Assembly: GCF_000024785.1 (NCBI RefSeq)
Contig: NC_013441.1
Location: forward strand, 744,001-808,000
From: Gordonia bronchialis DSM 43247
GTDB taxonomy: Bacteria > Actinomycetota > Actinomycetes > Mycobacteriales > Mycobacteriaceae
DNA length: 64,000 nucleotides
Direction of reading: 5' to 3'
Shown here: positions 44,953-53,032 of the stretch, in pieces
How the letters are laid out: the number at the start of each line of letters is the position of its first letter
Position numbering within the stretch: the first letter of the stretch is position 1
The notes under the pieces: model-generated
Databases searched by the model: none
Seen by the model: only the letters and a program-made list of their open reading frames with translations
What the model was told of the DNA's origin: nothing
Made by a program: the position numbers and the translations under genes

Positions 44953-46998
44953 TCAGTCGGCCGGAGACAGTGTGCGCCAGAGGAACTCGTAGGCCAGCGC
45001 AGACTTGAAGGCCGCCTGCTTGTTGTCGGCGGCACCGCCGTGGCCGCCCTCGATGTTCTCGTAGTAGGCCACGTCGTGGCCGGTCTCCTCGAGCCGGGCG
45101 ACGAGCTTACGGGCGTGGCCGGGGTGGACACGATCATCGCGGGTGGAGGTGGTCACCAGGATCGGCGGGTACTCGGCGTCGGCACTGATGTTCTGGTACG
45201 GGGAGAACGGTTTCATGAACTCCCACTGATCCGGGTCGTCGGGATCACCGTACTCAGCCATCCACGAGGCGCCGGCGAGCAGCAGATGATAGCGGCGCAT
45301 GTCGATCAACGGGACCTGGCACACCAACGCGCTGAACAGGTTCGGGTAACGCGTGAGCATGACGCCCATGAGCAGTCCGCCGTTGGATCCGCCCTGCGCG
45401 CCGAGCTGACTCGCGGTGGTGAGTCCGGTGTCGACGAGGGTGCGCGCCACCGCGGCGAAGTCCTCGTACACCTTGTGGCGGCCCGCCTTCTGCGCCTGGG
45501 TGTGCCAGGCCGGGCCGTACTCGCCGCCGCCGCGGATGTTGGCGATCACGTAGATGCCGCCGCGATCGATCCAGTTCTGCCCGGCGATCGTCAGATAGCC
45601 CGGCGTCAGGGAGTTCTCGAAGCCGCCGTACCCGTAGAGCAGGGTCGGTCCCGTGGTCACGTCGCGTCGTCGGACCACGAAGTAGGGAATTTGCGTTCCA
45701 TCGTCGGAGGTCGCGAAATGCTGTTCGGCAGTGACGTTCTCGGCGTCGAAGAACGACGGGCTGCGCTTGATGACCGTGGCGTCGACGCCGCTGTCACCGT
45801 GCAGCAGGCTCGGTGGGTCGGTGAAGGACGTCGCCGACCAGAAGACCTCGTCGCTCTCGTCGGGGTCGGTGTCGAGGACCGAGATGGTGGCGAGCTCCGG
45901 CAGGCCGGGCATGTCGACGGGCGTCCAGTCGCCGACGCTGCGCACCTCGACGCGGGTGTGCACATCATGCAGGGTGACGATGATAAGATGTGAACGCGTG
46001 AAGGCATAGTCGACGAGGCTGGTGTGCGCGTCCGGACGGAACAGCACCGTCGCGGTGCGGTCGCCGGCGAGGTAGGCCGGGTAGTCGAAGACGAGGAGTG
46101 TCCCCGGTGCGTGTGTGTCGTCGCCGACGGTCCACTCCGAGCGGGTCAGCACCAAGAGCCAGTCGCGTCGCACACCGGCGTGGGCGTCGGTGGGAACTTC
46201 GACGAGTTCGGTTCGGCCGTCGTGCAATTCGTAGAACAGTGAGTTGAAGAAGTCGGTGGAGCGGCGCAGGAAGTGGCGCTCGAAGCCGGGGGTGTCGTCG
46301 TAGACGGCGCGGACCGACACATCGCTCACCTCGCCGGCGAAGACGGTCTCCGCTTGGGCCAGTGGTGTGCCGCGTGTCCAGCGTTTCACGATGCGGGGGT
46401 ACCCGGAATCGGTGAGCGCGCTCCGGCCGTCCGGCTGCTCGCCGAAATCCGTTCCGACGTAGACGGAATCGCGGTCGATCCAGCTGACGCTGGACTTGTT
46501 CTCGGGTAGCTCGAACCCGCCGTCGACCCAGCTGCGGGTGGTCAGGTCGAATTCGCGGACCACGGTGGCGTCGGCGCCGCCGCGGGACAACGAGATGAGT
46601 GCCCGCTCATGGTCGGGCCGCAGCACCGTGGCGCCCGCCCACACCCAGTTCTCGTCCTCGGCGCGGGCGAGCTCGTCGACGTCGATGAGGACGTCCCACT
46701 CGGGGTCGTCGGTGACGTAGGAGTCCAGCGTGGTCCGCCGCCACAGGCCGCGCGGGTTGGTGGCGTCCTTCCAGAAGTTGTAGAGGAACTCACCGCGCCG
46801 TCGTACATAGGGGATCCGGTCGTCGGTGTCGAGGGCGGCCAGGGTGGCCGCTTCCATGTCCCGGAACCGATCCGACGACGTCAGATCGTCCACGGTCGGC
46901 TGATTGTGCGTGCGTACCCAGTCGAGGGCGTCGTCTCCGGTGACATCCTCGAGCCACAGGTAGGGGTCGGCATCATTCGTCGGGTCGTGCTGGGTCAT
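44953..46998 (-). CDS. Prolyl oligopeptidase family serine peptidase (S9)
   Basis: From ATG 46998 (MTQHDPTNDADPYLWLEDVT) the product is 681 aa: a seven-bladed propeller domain then an alpha/beta hydrolase. The catalytic Ser is in AQGGSNGGLLMG, the Asp in TRDDRVHPGHA and the His in IEGGHGGAA. ANIRGGGEYGPAWH is a family hallmark. No signal peptide, so it is a cytosolic oligopeptidase cleaving after Pro or with relaxed specificity. Confidence 0.92.
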   Translation of the reverse strand: MTQHDPTNDADPYLWLEDVTGDDALDWVRTHNQPTVDDLTSSDRFRDMEAATLAALDTDDRIPYVRRRGEFLYNFWKDATNPRGLWRRTTLDSYVTDDPEWDVLIDVDELARAEDENWVWAGATVLRPDHERALISLSRGGADATVVREFDLTTRSWVDGGFELPENKSSVSWIDRDSVYVGTDFGEQPDGRSALTDSGYPRIVKRWTRGTPLAQAETVFAGEVSDVSVRAVYDDTPGFERHFLRRSTDFFNSLFYELHDGRTELVEVPTDAHAGVRRDWLLVLTRSEWTVGDDTHAPGTLLVFDYPAYLAGDRTATVLFRPDAHTSLVDYAFTRSHLIIVTLHDVHTRVEVRSVGDWTPVDMPGLPELATISVLDTDPDESDEVFWSATSFTDPPSLLHGDSGVDATVIKRSPSFFDAENVTAEQHFATSDDGTQIPYFVVRRRDVTTGPTLLYGYGGFENSLTPGYLTIAGQNWIDRGGIYVIANIRGGGEYGPAWHTQAQKAGRHKVYEDFAAVARTLVDTGLTTASQLGAQGGSNGGLLMGVMLTRYPNLFSALVCQVPLIDMRRYHLLLAGASWMAEYGDPDDPDQWEFMKPFSPYQNISADAEYPPILVTTSTRDDRVHPGHARKLVARLEETGHDVAYYENIEGGHGGAADNKQAAFKSALAYEFLWRTLSPAD

Positions 46999-47136
46999 GG
47001 CAACCAACTTACGCGGCCGCCGATGCCGAGCCGCCGTCGGCGTTCCCGGCAGATCGCGTGTGACCTGCGCAATCCGCCCCTCGGCGATACCGGTGCGGCG
47101 TACTGTTTTCCCAGGGTCGGAGATCGAGGGTGTGCC

Positions 47137-48792
47137 ATGACTGCTGGGTCGCCGGCTGATGATCGGACGATCGCACCGCACGGCGGCCTGCGCCGCACGT
47201 TCCGGGTGCCCGTGCTGGTGACCGCGATGCTGACCGTCGCGGTCCTTGCCGCCTGTTCCACCGACTCGTCATACCGGCCCGGTTCGTCGACGGTGCAATC
47301 CGAGGCCGGGAATCCCAACGCTCAGGTTGCCTCTCCGCTGCCCGCAGACGCGGTGGCCGACGCGGTGTCGCGGCTCGATGATCTGGTGTCGTCGATGATG
47401 CGCGACACCGGCATCCCCGGTTTGGCCGTTGCGGTGGTCGCGGGCGCAGAGACCAAGTACGCGAAGGGCTTCGGCGTCGCCGACGTCACCACCGGGGCGA
47501 GAGTCGACGCGGACACCGTGTTCCCGCTGGCGTCGATGTCGAAGTCCATCGGATCGACGGTGATCGCCACCCAGGTGTCCAACCGTGCCCTCGGGTGGGA
47601 CGACCCGGTGATCACCGGTCTGCCAGGCTTCGCGCTGGCCGATCCGTACGTCACGCGGACCGTCACCGTCGCGGACATGTACGCACATCGGTCGGGGCTG
47701 CCCGACCACGCGGGCGACAAGATCGAGGATCTCGGCTATTCGCGGGCCGAAGTGCTCAACCGGTTGCGGTTCCTGCCGCTGGAACCGTTCCGGATCACCT
47801 ACGAGTACACCAACTTCGGCGTCACCGCTGCAGCCGAGTCGGTGGCCAACCGGGTGCGCAAGGACTGGGAGACGTTGTCGGCAGACGCGGTCTACGGCCC
47901 GCTCGGCATGTCCCGCACCAGTTCTCGATTCCGCGACTTCGCCGCCCGCGAGAACCGTGTCGTCGGGCACGTCAAGGTCGACGACAAGTGGGTGACGACT
48001 CCGGCTCAGCGCGAACCGGATCCGCAGTCCCCGGCCGGTGGGGTCAGCTCATCGGTGAACGACGTCTCGCACTGGCTTGCCATGCTGCTGGGTGACGGCA
48101 CATATCAAGGCAGGCAGCTGATCTCGCCGGAAGCACTGCTGCCGGCGATCACCCCGCAGATCGTGTCGTCGCCGGCGGCCGCCCCGGATGCGCGCGCCGG
48201 CTTCTACGGTTACGGGTTCAACGTGTCGGTGACCGAGGGCGGACGCACCCAGGTGAGCCACTCGGGAGCCTTCTCGATGGGTGCCGCCACCAACTTCCTG
48301 GTGCTGCCCTCGGCCGACGTGGCCATCGTCGTGCTCTCCAACGCCGCCCCGGTGGGCGCCGTCGAAGCGCTCACCGGCGAGTTCGCCGACCTCGTCCAGT
48401 TCGGTGCCATCAGGCACGACTGGCGCACCCTCTACGGGCAGGCATTCGCCGAGATGAGCACACCGTCGGGAAGCCTGGTCGGTAAGCCGCGGCCGGCGAA
48501 CCCCGCTCCGGCGCAGCCACTTTCCGTGTATGCCGGAACCTACGACAATCCCCTGTACGGGCCGGCGGTGGTGCGCGAACAGGACGGCCGGCTCGTGCTC
48601 GCAATGGGACCCGGGGGCCGCGCGGTCCGTGAACTCACCCATTGGGATGCGAATACTTTCACGTTCACGATGCGTGACGAGAATGCCGAACTCGGGACCA
48701 TTTCCAAGGTCACCTTCGACGGCCCGCGGATGACGATCGAGTATTACCAGGACGACGATGACCCGGGCGGAGGCGTCTTCACCCGCAGATGA
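47137..48792 (+). CDS. Beta-lactamase-fold serine hydrolase lipoprotein
   Basis: The 551-aa protein (ATG 47137, GAGG upstream) has a membrane-targeting N-terminus with lipobox VLAAC. Class C-type motifs are present: SMSK (nucleophile Ser and Lys), YTNFG (YxN) and HSGAFSMG (KTG equivalent). A C-terminal beta-domain (LSVYAGTYDNPLYGPAVVRE) resembles DUF3471. It is likely an esterase, D-aminopeptidase or carboxypeptidase on the outer membrane face rather than a true beta-lactamase. Its stop lies 38 bases before the second IS nest. Confidence 0.87.
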   Translation: MTAGSPADDRTIAPHGGLRRTFRVPVLVTAMLTVAVLAACSTDSSYRPGSSTVQSEAGNPNAQVASPLPADAVADAVSRLDDLVSSMMRDTGIPGLAVAVVAGAETKYAKGFGVADVTTGARVDADTVFPLASMSKSIGSTVIATQVSNRALGWDDPVITGLPGFALADPYVTRTVTVADMYAHRSGLPDHAGDKIEDLGYSRAEVLNRLRFLPLEPFRITYEYTNFGVTAAAESVANRVRKDWETLSADAVYGPLGMSRTSSRFRDFAARENRVVGHVKVDDKWVTTPAQREPDPQSPAGGVSSSVNDVSHWLAMLLGDGTYQGRQLISPEALLPAITPQIVSSPAAAPDARAGFYGYGFNVSVTEGGRTQVSHSGAFSMGAATNFLVLPSADVAIVVLSNAAPVGAVEALTGEFADLVQFGAIRHDWRTLYGQAFAEMSTPSGSLVGKPRPANPAPAQPLSVYAGTYDNPLYGPAVVREQDGRLVLAMGPGGRAVRELTHWDANTFTFTMRDENAELGTISKVTFDGPRMTIEYYQDDDDPGGGVFTRR

Positions 48793-48837
48793 GCGATGGG
48801 GGTGAACTCATCGATATCGGGAGAAACAGGGGCGATG

Positions 48838-49866
48838 TCAACCCGTGCAAGCAACGTTGTCTCGTAGGAGGGCTTCGAACTTTTCGCGTGGGGTGTAGAA
48901 GCCGAGTGTCTGTCGGGGGCGTTCGTTGAGTTCGCGGGCGATGGCGTCGAGGTAGGCCTGGTTGCTGGTGATAGCAGTCCCTTTGGGCAGGTACTCGCGG
49001 ATCAGGCCGTTGGTGTTCTCGTTGGACGGGCGTTCCCACGGTGAATGCGGGTGTGCAAAGTAGATCGGCAGGTCAGCGGCCACGGTGATCGAGGCATGCT
49101 CTGCCATCTCGGTGCCCTGATCCCAGGTCAATCCTTGCCGCATGAACTCCGGCAACCCCTGGAGGTGATCGATCAACACATCGGCGACACCGTCGGCCTT
49201 CTTCCCGTCGGGCAACCCGAGGATCAGGGTGTAACGCGTGCTGCGTTCGACCAGGGTGATCGCGGCGGTCGTGTTGCCGGCCCCCACGATCAGGTCACCT
49301 TCCCACCAGCCGGGCACCCGCCGGTCGGTGGCGTCGGCGGGGCGATCATCGATGGACACCATGCCCACGATCCGCGCCGTGCGCTCACCGGGCTTCTTGC
49401 GGGATCTTCGTTGGGACTGCTTGCTGCGCCACATGATTCCCTGCCTGGCGAGTTCTTTGCCGGGATGGGCGTAGATCCACCGGTAGATGGCTTCATGCGA
49501 GACCCTGCGGCCCTGGGCGTCGAGGGAACCATCCATAAGTTCCACACTCTCGCCTGAGGCCTCCAGCCGCAACCGTCCCGCGATCTGCCGGGGTGTGCGG
49601 GAGGCCTTCAGATCCGCCCGCACCCGCGCCGCCAGCACCGGATCGGCGTCGATCGCACGGATCTGCGGGCGCGCCCTCGCCGCGGCGGCCTTCTTGTCCG
49701 CAGCCACCACCCGATACCCTGCCGCGGTGCAGTTGCGGCGGATCTCGCGTGAGATCACCGACTTGCACCGGCCCAGATGTGCTGCGATCGCGGTGACCGT
49801 CCAACCGGCTTTCACCCCCGTGGCGATCTCCGCTCGATCCTCGATCGTCAACATCCTGCGCCCCAC
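48838..49866 (-). CDS. IS30-family transposase 2
   Basis: The frame from GTG 49866 (or ATG 49854, MLTIEDRAEIATGVKAGW) gives about 340 aa. The HTH (TVTAIAAHLGRCKSVISREI) and the IS30 core WWEGDLIVGAGN, LTWDQGTEM and FAHPHSPWERPSNENTNGLI are intact. It is unlike IS30 element 1 in sequence. Its right inverted repeat is broken by IS3-B, so autonomous mobility is doubtful. Confidence 0.92.
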   Translation of the reverse strand: MGRRMLTIEDRAEIATGVKAGWTVTAIAAHLGRCKSVISREIRRNCTAAGYRVVAADKKAAAARARPQIRAIDADPVLAARVRADLKASRTPRQIAGRLRLEASGESVELMDGSLDAQGRRVSHEAIYRWIYAHPGKELARQGIMWRSKQSQRRSRKKPGERTARIVGMVSIDDRPADATDRRVPGWWEGDLIVGAGNTTAAITLVERSTRYTLILGLPDGKKADGVADVLIDHLQGLPEFMRQGLTWDQGTEMAEHASITVAADLPIYFAHPHSPWERPSNENTNGLIREYLPKGTAITSNQAYLDAIARELNERPRQTLGFYTPREKFEALLRDNVACTG

Positions 49867-49945
49867 TACAACCCCTGTCCACCAACGCCTCTCGGCTACC
49901 GTTGCTTCGAGGGTATGAATCGCCCCGGGTTTGCTGGAGGCTCGG

Positions 49946-50914
49946 TTAGTTGGTTCCGGCCTCTGCTGGGACCGGGTTCTCACGGTAGCTGGTGACCGTG
50001 TGGGCCGCCCAGTAGGCGGCCTCGTACTCGACCGGCGGGACGTGTCCGATCTCGCCGTGCAGACGGCGGTGGTTGAACCACTCGATGTACTCGGCGACCG
50101 CGATCTCGACGTCGCCGACACCGCCCCACCCGCTCTTCGGGCGCATGATCGGGTTGCGGATACATTCCGCCTTGAATAACGAGTTGAACGCCTCGGCCAT
50201 CGCGTTGTCATACGAATCACCCTTGGAGCCAACCGAAGTCACCGCTTCAGCTTCGGCGAGACGCTCGGTGTAACGAATCGCTCGATACTGCACTCCGCGG
50301 TCCGAGTGGTGAATCAGTCCGGCCACATCCTGGCCGGCACGATCACGCGCCCACAATCCCATGTCTAAGGCGTCCAATGCGAGGTCGGTGTGCATCGTGG
50401 TCGAGACCTGCCAGCCGACGACCACGCGCGAGTACACGTCGAGGATGAACGCCGCGTACACCCACCCGGAGTGGGTGCGGATGTAGGTCAGGTCCGCCAC
50501 CCACAAGGTGTTCGGCGCCTCGGCGGTGAACTGCCGGCCGACTCGGTCGGCCGGTTGCGGGGTTTCGGCGCCATCGCTGCGGGTGGTCCTGCGTGTCTTC
50601 AACCTCGGTATCCCTTGCAGTCCATCGGCTTTCATCAATCGTTCGACAGTGCAGCGCGCCACGTCGATATCCTTTCTGCGTAGTTCGGCGTGGACCTTGC
50701 GGGCACCGTAGACGCCGAGATTGTCGGCGTGCACGGTGCGGATCTCGCCGAGCATCTCCCGGTCACGCACCGTGCGTGGCGCCTCGGTCTTGTTCGCACT
50801 CAGGTGGGCTCGTACCGTGGACGGAGCGATCTGGGCGGCCGTGTCGCGTAGGGCCGCGCAGATCGGATCGACTCCGTGTTCGTCGCGAGAAGCGGCGACG
50901 AACTCCACGATCAA
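49946..50914 (-). CDS. IS3-B OrfB, copy 2
   Basis: The translation is identical to copy 1 over all 322 residues. The ISL3 insertion lies just upstream in orfA, so the frame itself is intact, but the slippery junction needed to make OrfAB has been destroyed. Confidence 0.93.
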   Translation of the reverse strand: MIVEFVAASRDEHGVDPICAALRDTAAQIAPSTVRAHLSANKTEAPRTVRDREMLGEIRTVHADNLGVYGARKVHAELRRKDIDVARCTVERLMKADGLQGIPRLKTRRTTRSDGAETPQPADRVGRQFTAEAPNTLWVADLTYIRTHSGWVYAAFILDVYSRVVVGWQVSTTMHTDLALDALDMGLWARDRAGQDVAGLIHHSDRGVQYRAIRYTERLAEAEAVTSVGSKGDSYDNAMAEAFNSLFKAECIRNPIMRPKSGWGGVGDVEIAVAEYIEWFNHRRLHGEIGHVPPVEYEAAYWAAHTVTSYRENPVPAEAGTN

Positions 50915-50949
50915 CGCTGTGGGCGGTCGATCTCCGCGGCAAAAAAAGC

Positions 50950-52435
50950 GGCTCTTCCTGATTGACGGTGCGTGGAACAGGTTCTTGCGACCACAAGATG
51001 TAGGGGTGAGCAAGATCGCGGGGTGATGGGCGGTGTCGCTGGAGGTGTAGGCGGGTCCTGCGGTGTGAGGATGAAAGCTCTCACACCATCAGCCCGACAC
51101 CGACAGGACCCATGTTGCAGCGTAGCGCTATTGCCGACACCATTTGCCGCACCATCGAGCTCGGGGTGACGATCACCGGTGCCGCCCTCGACGGCGAGGA
51201 CCGCACCCACGTGTTCTGCGAGGTCCTGGAACCGAAGAACACATGTCCCGGATGCGGGCTGCCGGGTCGGCTGCGTGACCACATCGATCGTGAGGTCGCT
51301 GATCTGCCGATCGTGGGGCATCCGACTCGGCTGCATATCTCGGTGCCGCGCTATCTGTGCGACAACCCGGACTGTCCCACCACGATCTTTCGTGCCGACA
51401 TCTCGACGATCGTGGCGCCGCGGGCACAGGTCACCCGGCGCACCACGACCTGGATTCTGCGGGCGATGATCGTCGACAAGATGTCGGTGACAGCGGTCGC
51501 CGCTGCGATCGGGATGAGTTGGAACACCGTGAACAACCTTGCGTTGGACGCGGCCCGCTCGTTGGCGTCCGCACCGGCCCGCCTGGACGGTGTGCGAGTC
51601 CTTGGGGTGGATGAGCACAAGTGGAAACACGTTCGCGGCAAGGGGGATTCGAGTTTCGTGACCGTGCTCGTCGACCTGACACCGATCGTCGATGGTACCG
51701 GGCCGGCACGTTTGTTGGACATGGTCGCCGGCCGTTCCAAGGCGGCGTTGAAGGATTGGCTGACCGCGCGCGATCCTGCGTTTCGTGACCGAATCAAGGT
51801 GGTGACGATGGACGGCTTCTCCGGGTATCGCACCGCGACCGCTGAAACCCTGGACAAGGCGCGTGCGGTGATGGATCCGTTTCATGTCGTGCACTTGGCC
51901 GCCGACAAGCTCACGGTGTGTCGTCAACGCGTACAACAGGATACGTGCGGACACCGCGGCCGTAGCGGGGACCCGCTCTACGGCATCCGCCGCCCTCTGC
52001 TCACCCGAATCGGCTTGTTGACCGACAAGCAGAAGACCCGCATCACCAACGGCCTCCAAGCGCGTGAGGAACATCTGGCGGTCGCGGTCACCTACGCCGT
52101 CTATCAGGACCTGATCGACGCCTACGACCAGCCGCACAAGCGAGACGGGAAGATCGCGATGTACAAGCTGCTCAAACGCATCCACACCGGCGTGCCAAAA
52201 GAACTCGCCGAACTCGCCCAACTCGGCCGCTCGCTGTGGGCTCGACGGACCGAGATCCTGGCCTACTTCGACACCGGCGCCTCCAACGGGCCCGTCGAAG
52301 CGATCAACGGCCGCCTGGAACACCTACGCGGGATCGCGCTCGGCTTCCGCAACCTCAACCACTACATCTTGCGGTCACTCATCCACTCCGGCGGCCTGGC
52401 AGAACACCTACACGCACTCTGAATCAGGAAGAGCC
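50950..52435 (+). mobile_element. ISL3-family element (innermost of nest 2)
   Basis: The 1486-bp element has perfect 14-bp terminal repeats, GGCTCTTCCTGATT and AATCAGGAAGAGCC. An 8-bp target duplication AAAAAAGC lies at 50942-50949 and 52436-52443, the size typical of ISL3 elements. It is complete, with one transposase gene. Confidence 0.95.
51112..52422 (+). CDS. ISL3-family transposase
   Basis: The 436-aa protein has an N-terminal zinc-finger-like CPGCGLPG ... CDNPDCP region, then an HTH (MSVTAVAAAIGMSWNTVNNL). The DDE core has VLGVDEHKWKH, VVTMDGFSGYRTA and DPFHVVHLAADKL; ASNGPVEAINGRLEHLRGIA near the C-terminus carries the Glu. The stop lies within the right terminal repeat. Intact and probably active. 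Confidence 0.95.
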   Translation: MLQRSAIADTICRTIELGVTITGAALDGEDRTHVFCEVLEPKNTCPGCGLPGRLRDHIDREVADLPIVGHPTRLHISVPRYLCDNPDCPTTIFRADISTIVAPRAQVTRRTTTWILRAMIVDKMSVTAVAAAIGMSWNTVNNLALDAARSLASAPARLDGVRVLGVDEHKWKHVRGKGDSSFVTVLVDLTPIVDGTGPARLLDMVAGRSKAALKDWLTARDPAFRDRIKVVTMDGFSGYRTATAETLDKARAVMDPFHVVHLAADKLTVCRQRVQQDTCGHRGRSGDPLYGIRRPLLTRIGLLTDKQKTRITNGLQAREEHLAVAVTYAVYQDLIDAYDQPHKRDGKIAMYKLLKRIHTGVPKELAELAQLGRSLWARRTEILAYFDTGASNGPVEAINGRLEHLRGIALGFRNLNHYILRSLIHSGGLAEHLHAL

Positions 52436-53032
52436 AAAAAAGCCGACGCCTGCTTCAAGATCGTGTTCGCCCGCCGCAGCTCGCGGTTCTCCCGCTCGAG
52501 CTGCGCGATCCGCTCGGAATCGCTGCTCGTGGTACCCGGCCGCTGCCCGCCATCGATTTCGGCTTGCTTGACCCAGGTGCGTAGCGCCTCCGGGTGCACA
52601 CCGAGTTGATCGCCGATCCGTTTGAACGCTCCCGGCCGTGTGGCCGGGTCCTTGCGGGCTTCCACCGCCATCCGCGTCGCTCGCTCCTTCAGCTCAATGC
52701 TGTACTTCCGAGGTGCTGCCATGCTCTCCATCCTTCACAGGTTCGAGAGCCTCCGACGAACCCGGGGCGGTTCAGTATGACACCGCCAGGGTTGTCGGTG
52801 TGGCGTTCTATTCTTTCGGTAATGAGAATCGTGACTCGAGGGCATGGAGACGACGTGGCTGGGTCGTCAGGAATTGTCGGTGCGGGGTGATAGGCATGAA
52901 TCATGCTGTACGACTTGGTTATCAGACACCTGTGGATTGCCGCATCGGCGGAATTGTCGGTGGCGTGAGATAGCGTGTGGTTATCGGTTGCACAGGCTCG
53001 TAGGTCAACACCGAGGGAAGGGGGTGAGGTGG

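Larger units (their letters stand above)
50911..52731 (-). pseudogene. IS3-B OrfA copy 2, interrupted by ISL3
   Basis: The 5' part (52436-52731) encodes the HTH and coiled coil up to ILKQASAF, then runs into IS-encoded LALPDSECV. The insertion is within the seven-T slippery tract used for -1 frameshifting (A7 on the plus strand at 50941). The remaining 3' codons are at 50911-50949. Confidence 0.9.
49916..52774 (-). mobile_element. IS3-family element B, copy 2 (middle layer of nest 2)
   Basis: It is inverted relative to copy 1, with ends TGAATCGCCCCGGGTTTG at 49916 and GAACCCGGGGCGGTTCA ending at 52774. GTA is duplicated (49913-49915, 52775-52777). Without the ISL3 insert and its 8-bp duplication it is exactly 1365 bp, the same as copy 1. 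Confidence 0.95.
48831..52787 (-). mobile_element. IS30-family element 2 (outer shell of nest 2)
   Basis: The terminal repeats GGCGATGTCA (48831) and, inverted, GGCGGTGTCA (ending 52787) continue ungapped to a shared AAGCAACG. AGG flanks both ends (48828-48830, 52788-52790). Net length without the inner insert is about 1095 bp. The inner IS3-B copy lies within the right terminal repeat, splitting it. Confidence 0.88.

Noticed and set aside
47137..48792. Antibiotic-resistance beta-lactamase
   Set aside because: The SxxK/YxN/HxG fold is shared with esterases and peptidases, and the DUF3471-like tail and lipoprotein anchor are typical of non-lactamase members.
25816..52774. Composite transposon mobilising the 22.7-kb segment
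   Set aside because: Each IS3-B copy has its own target duplication inside a different IS30, so they inserted separately; no shared outer duplication exists.
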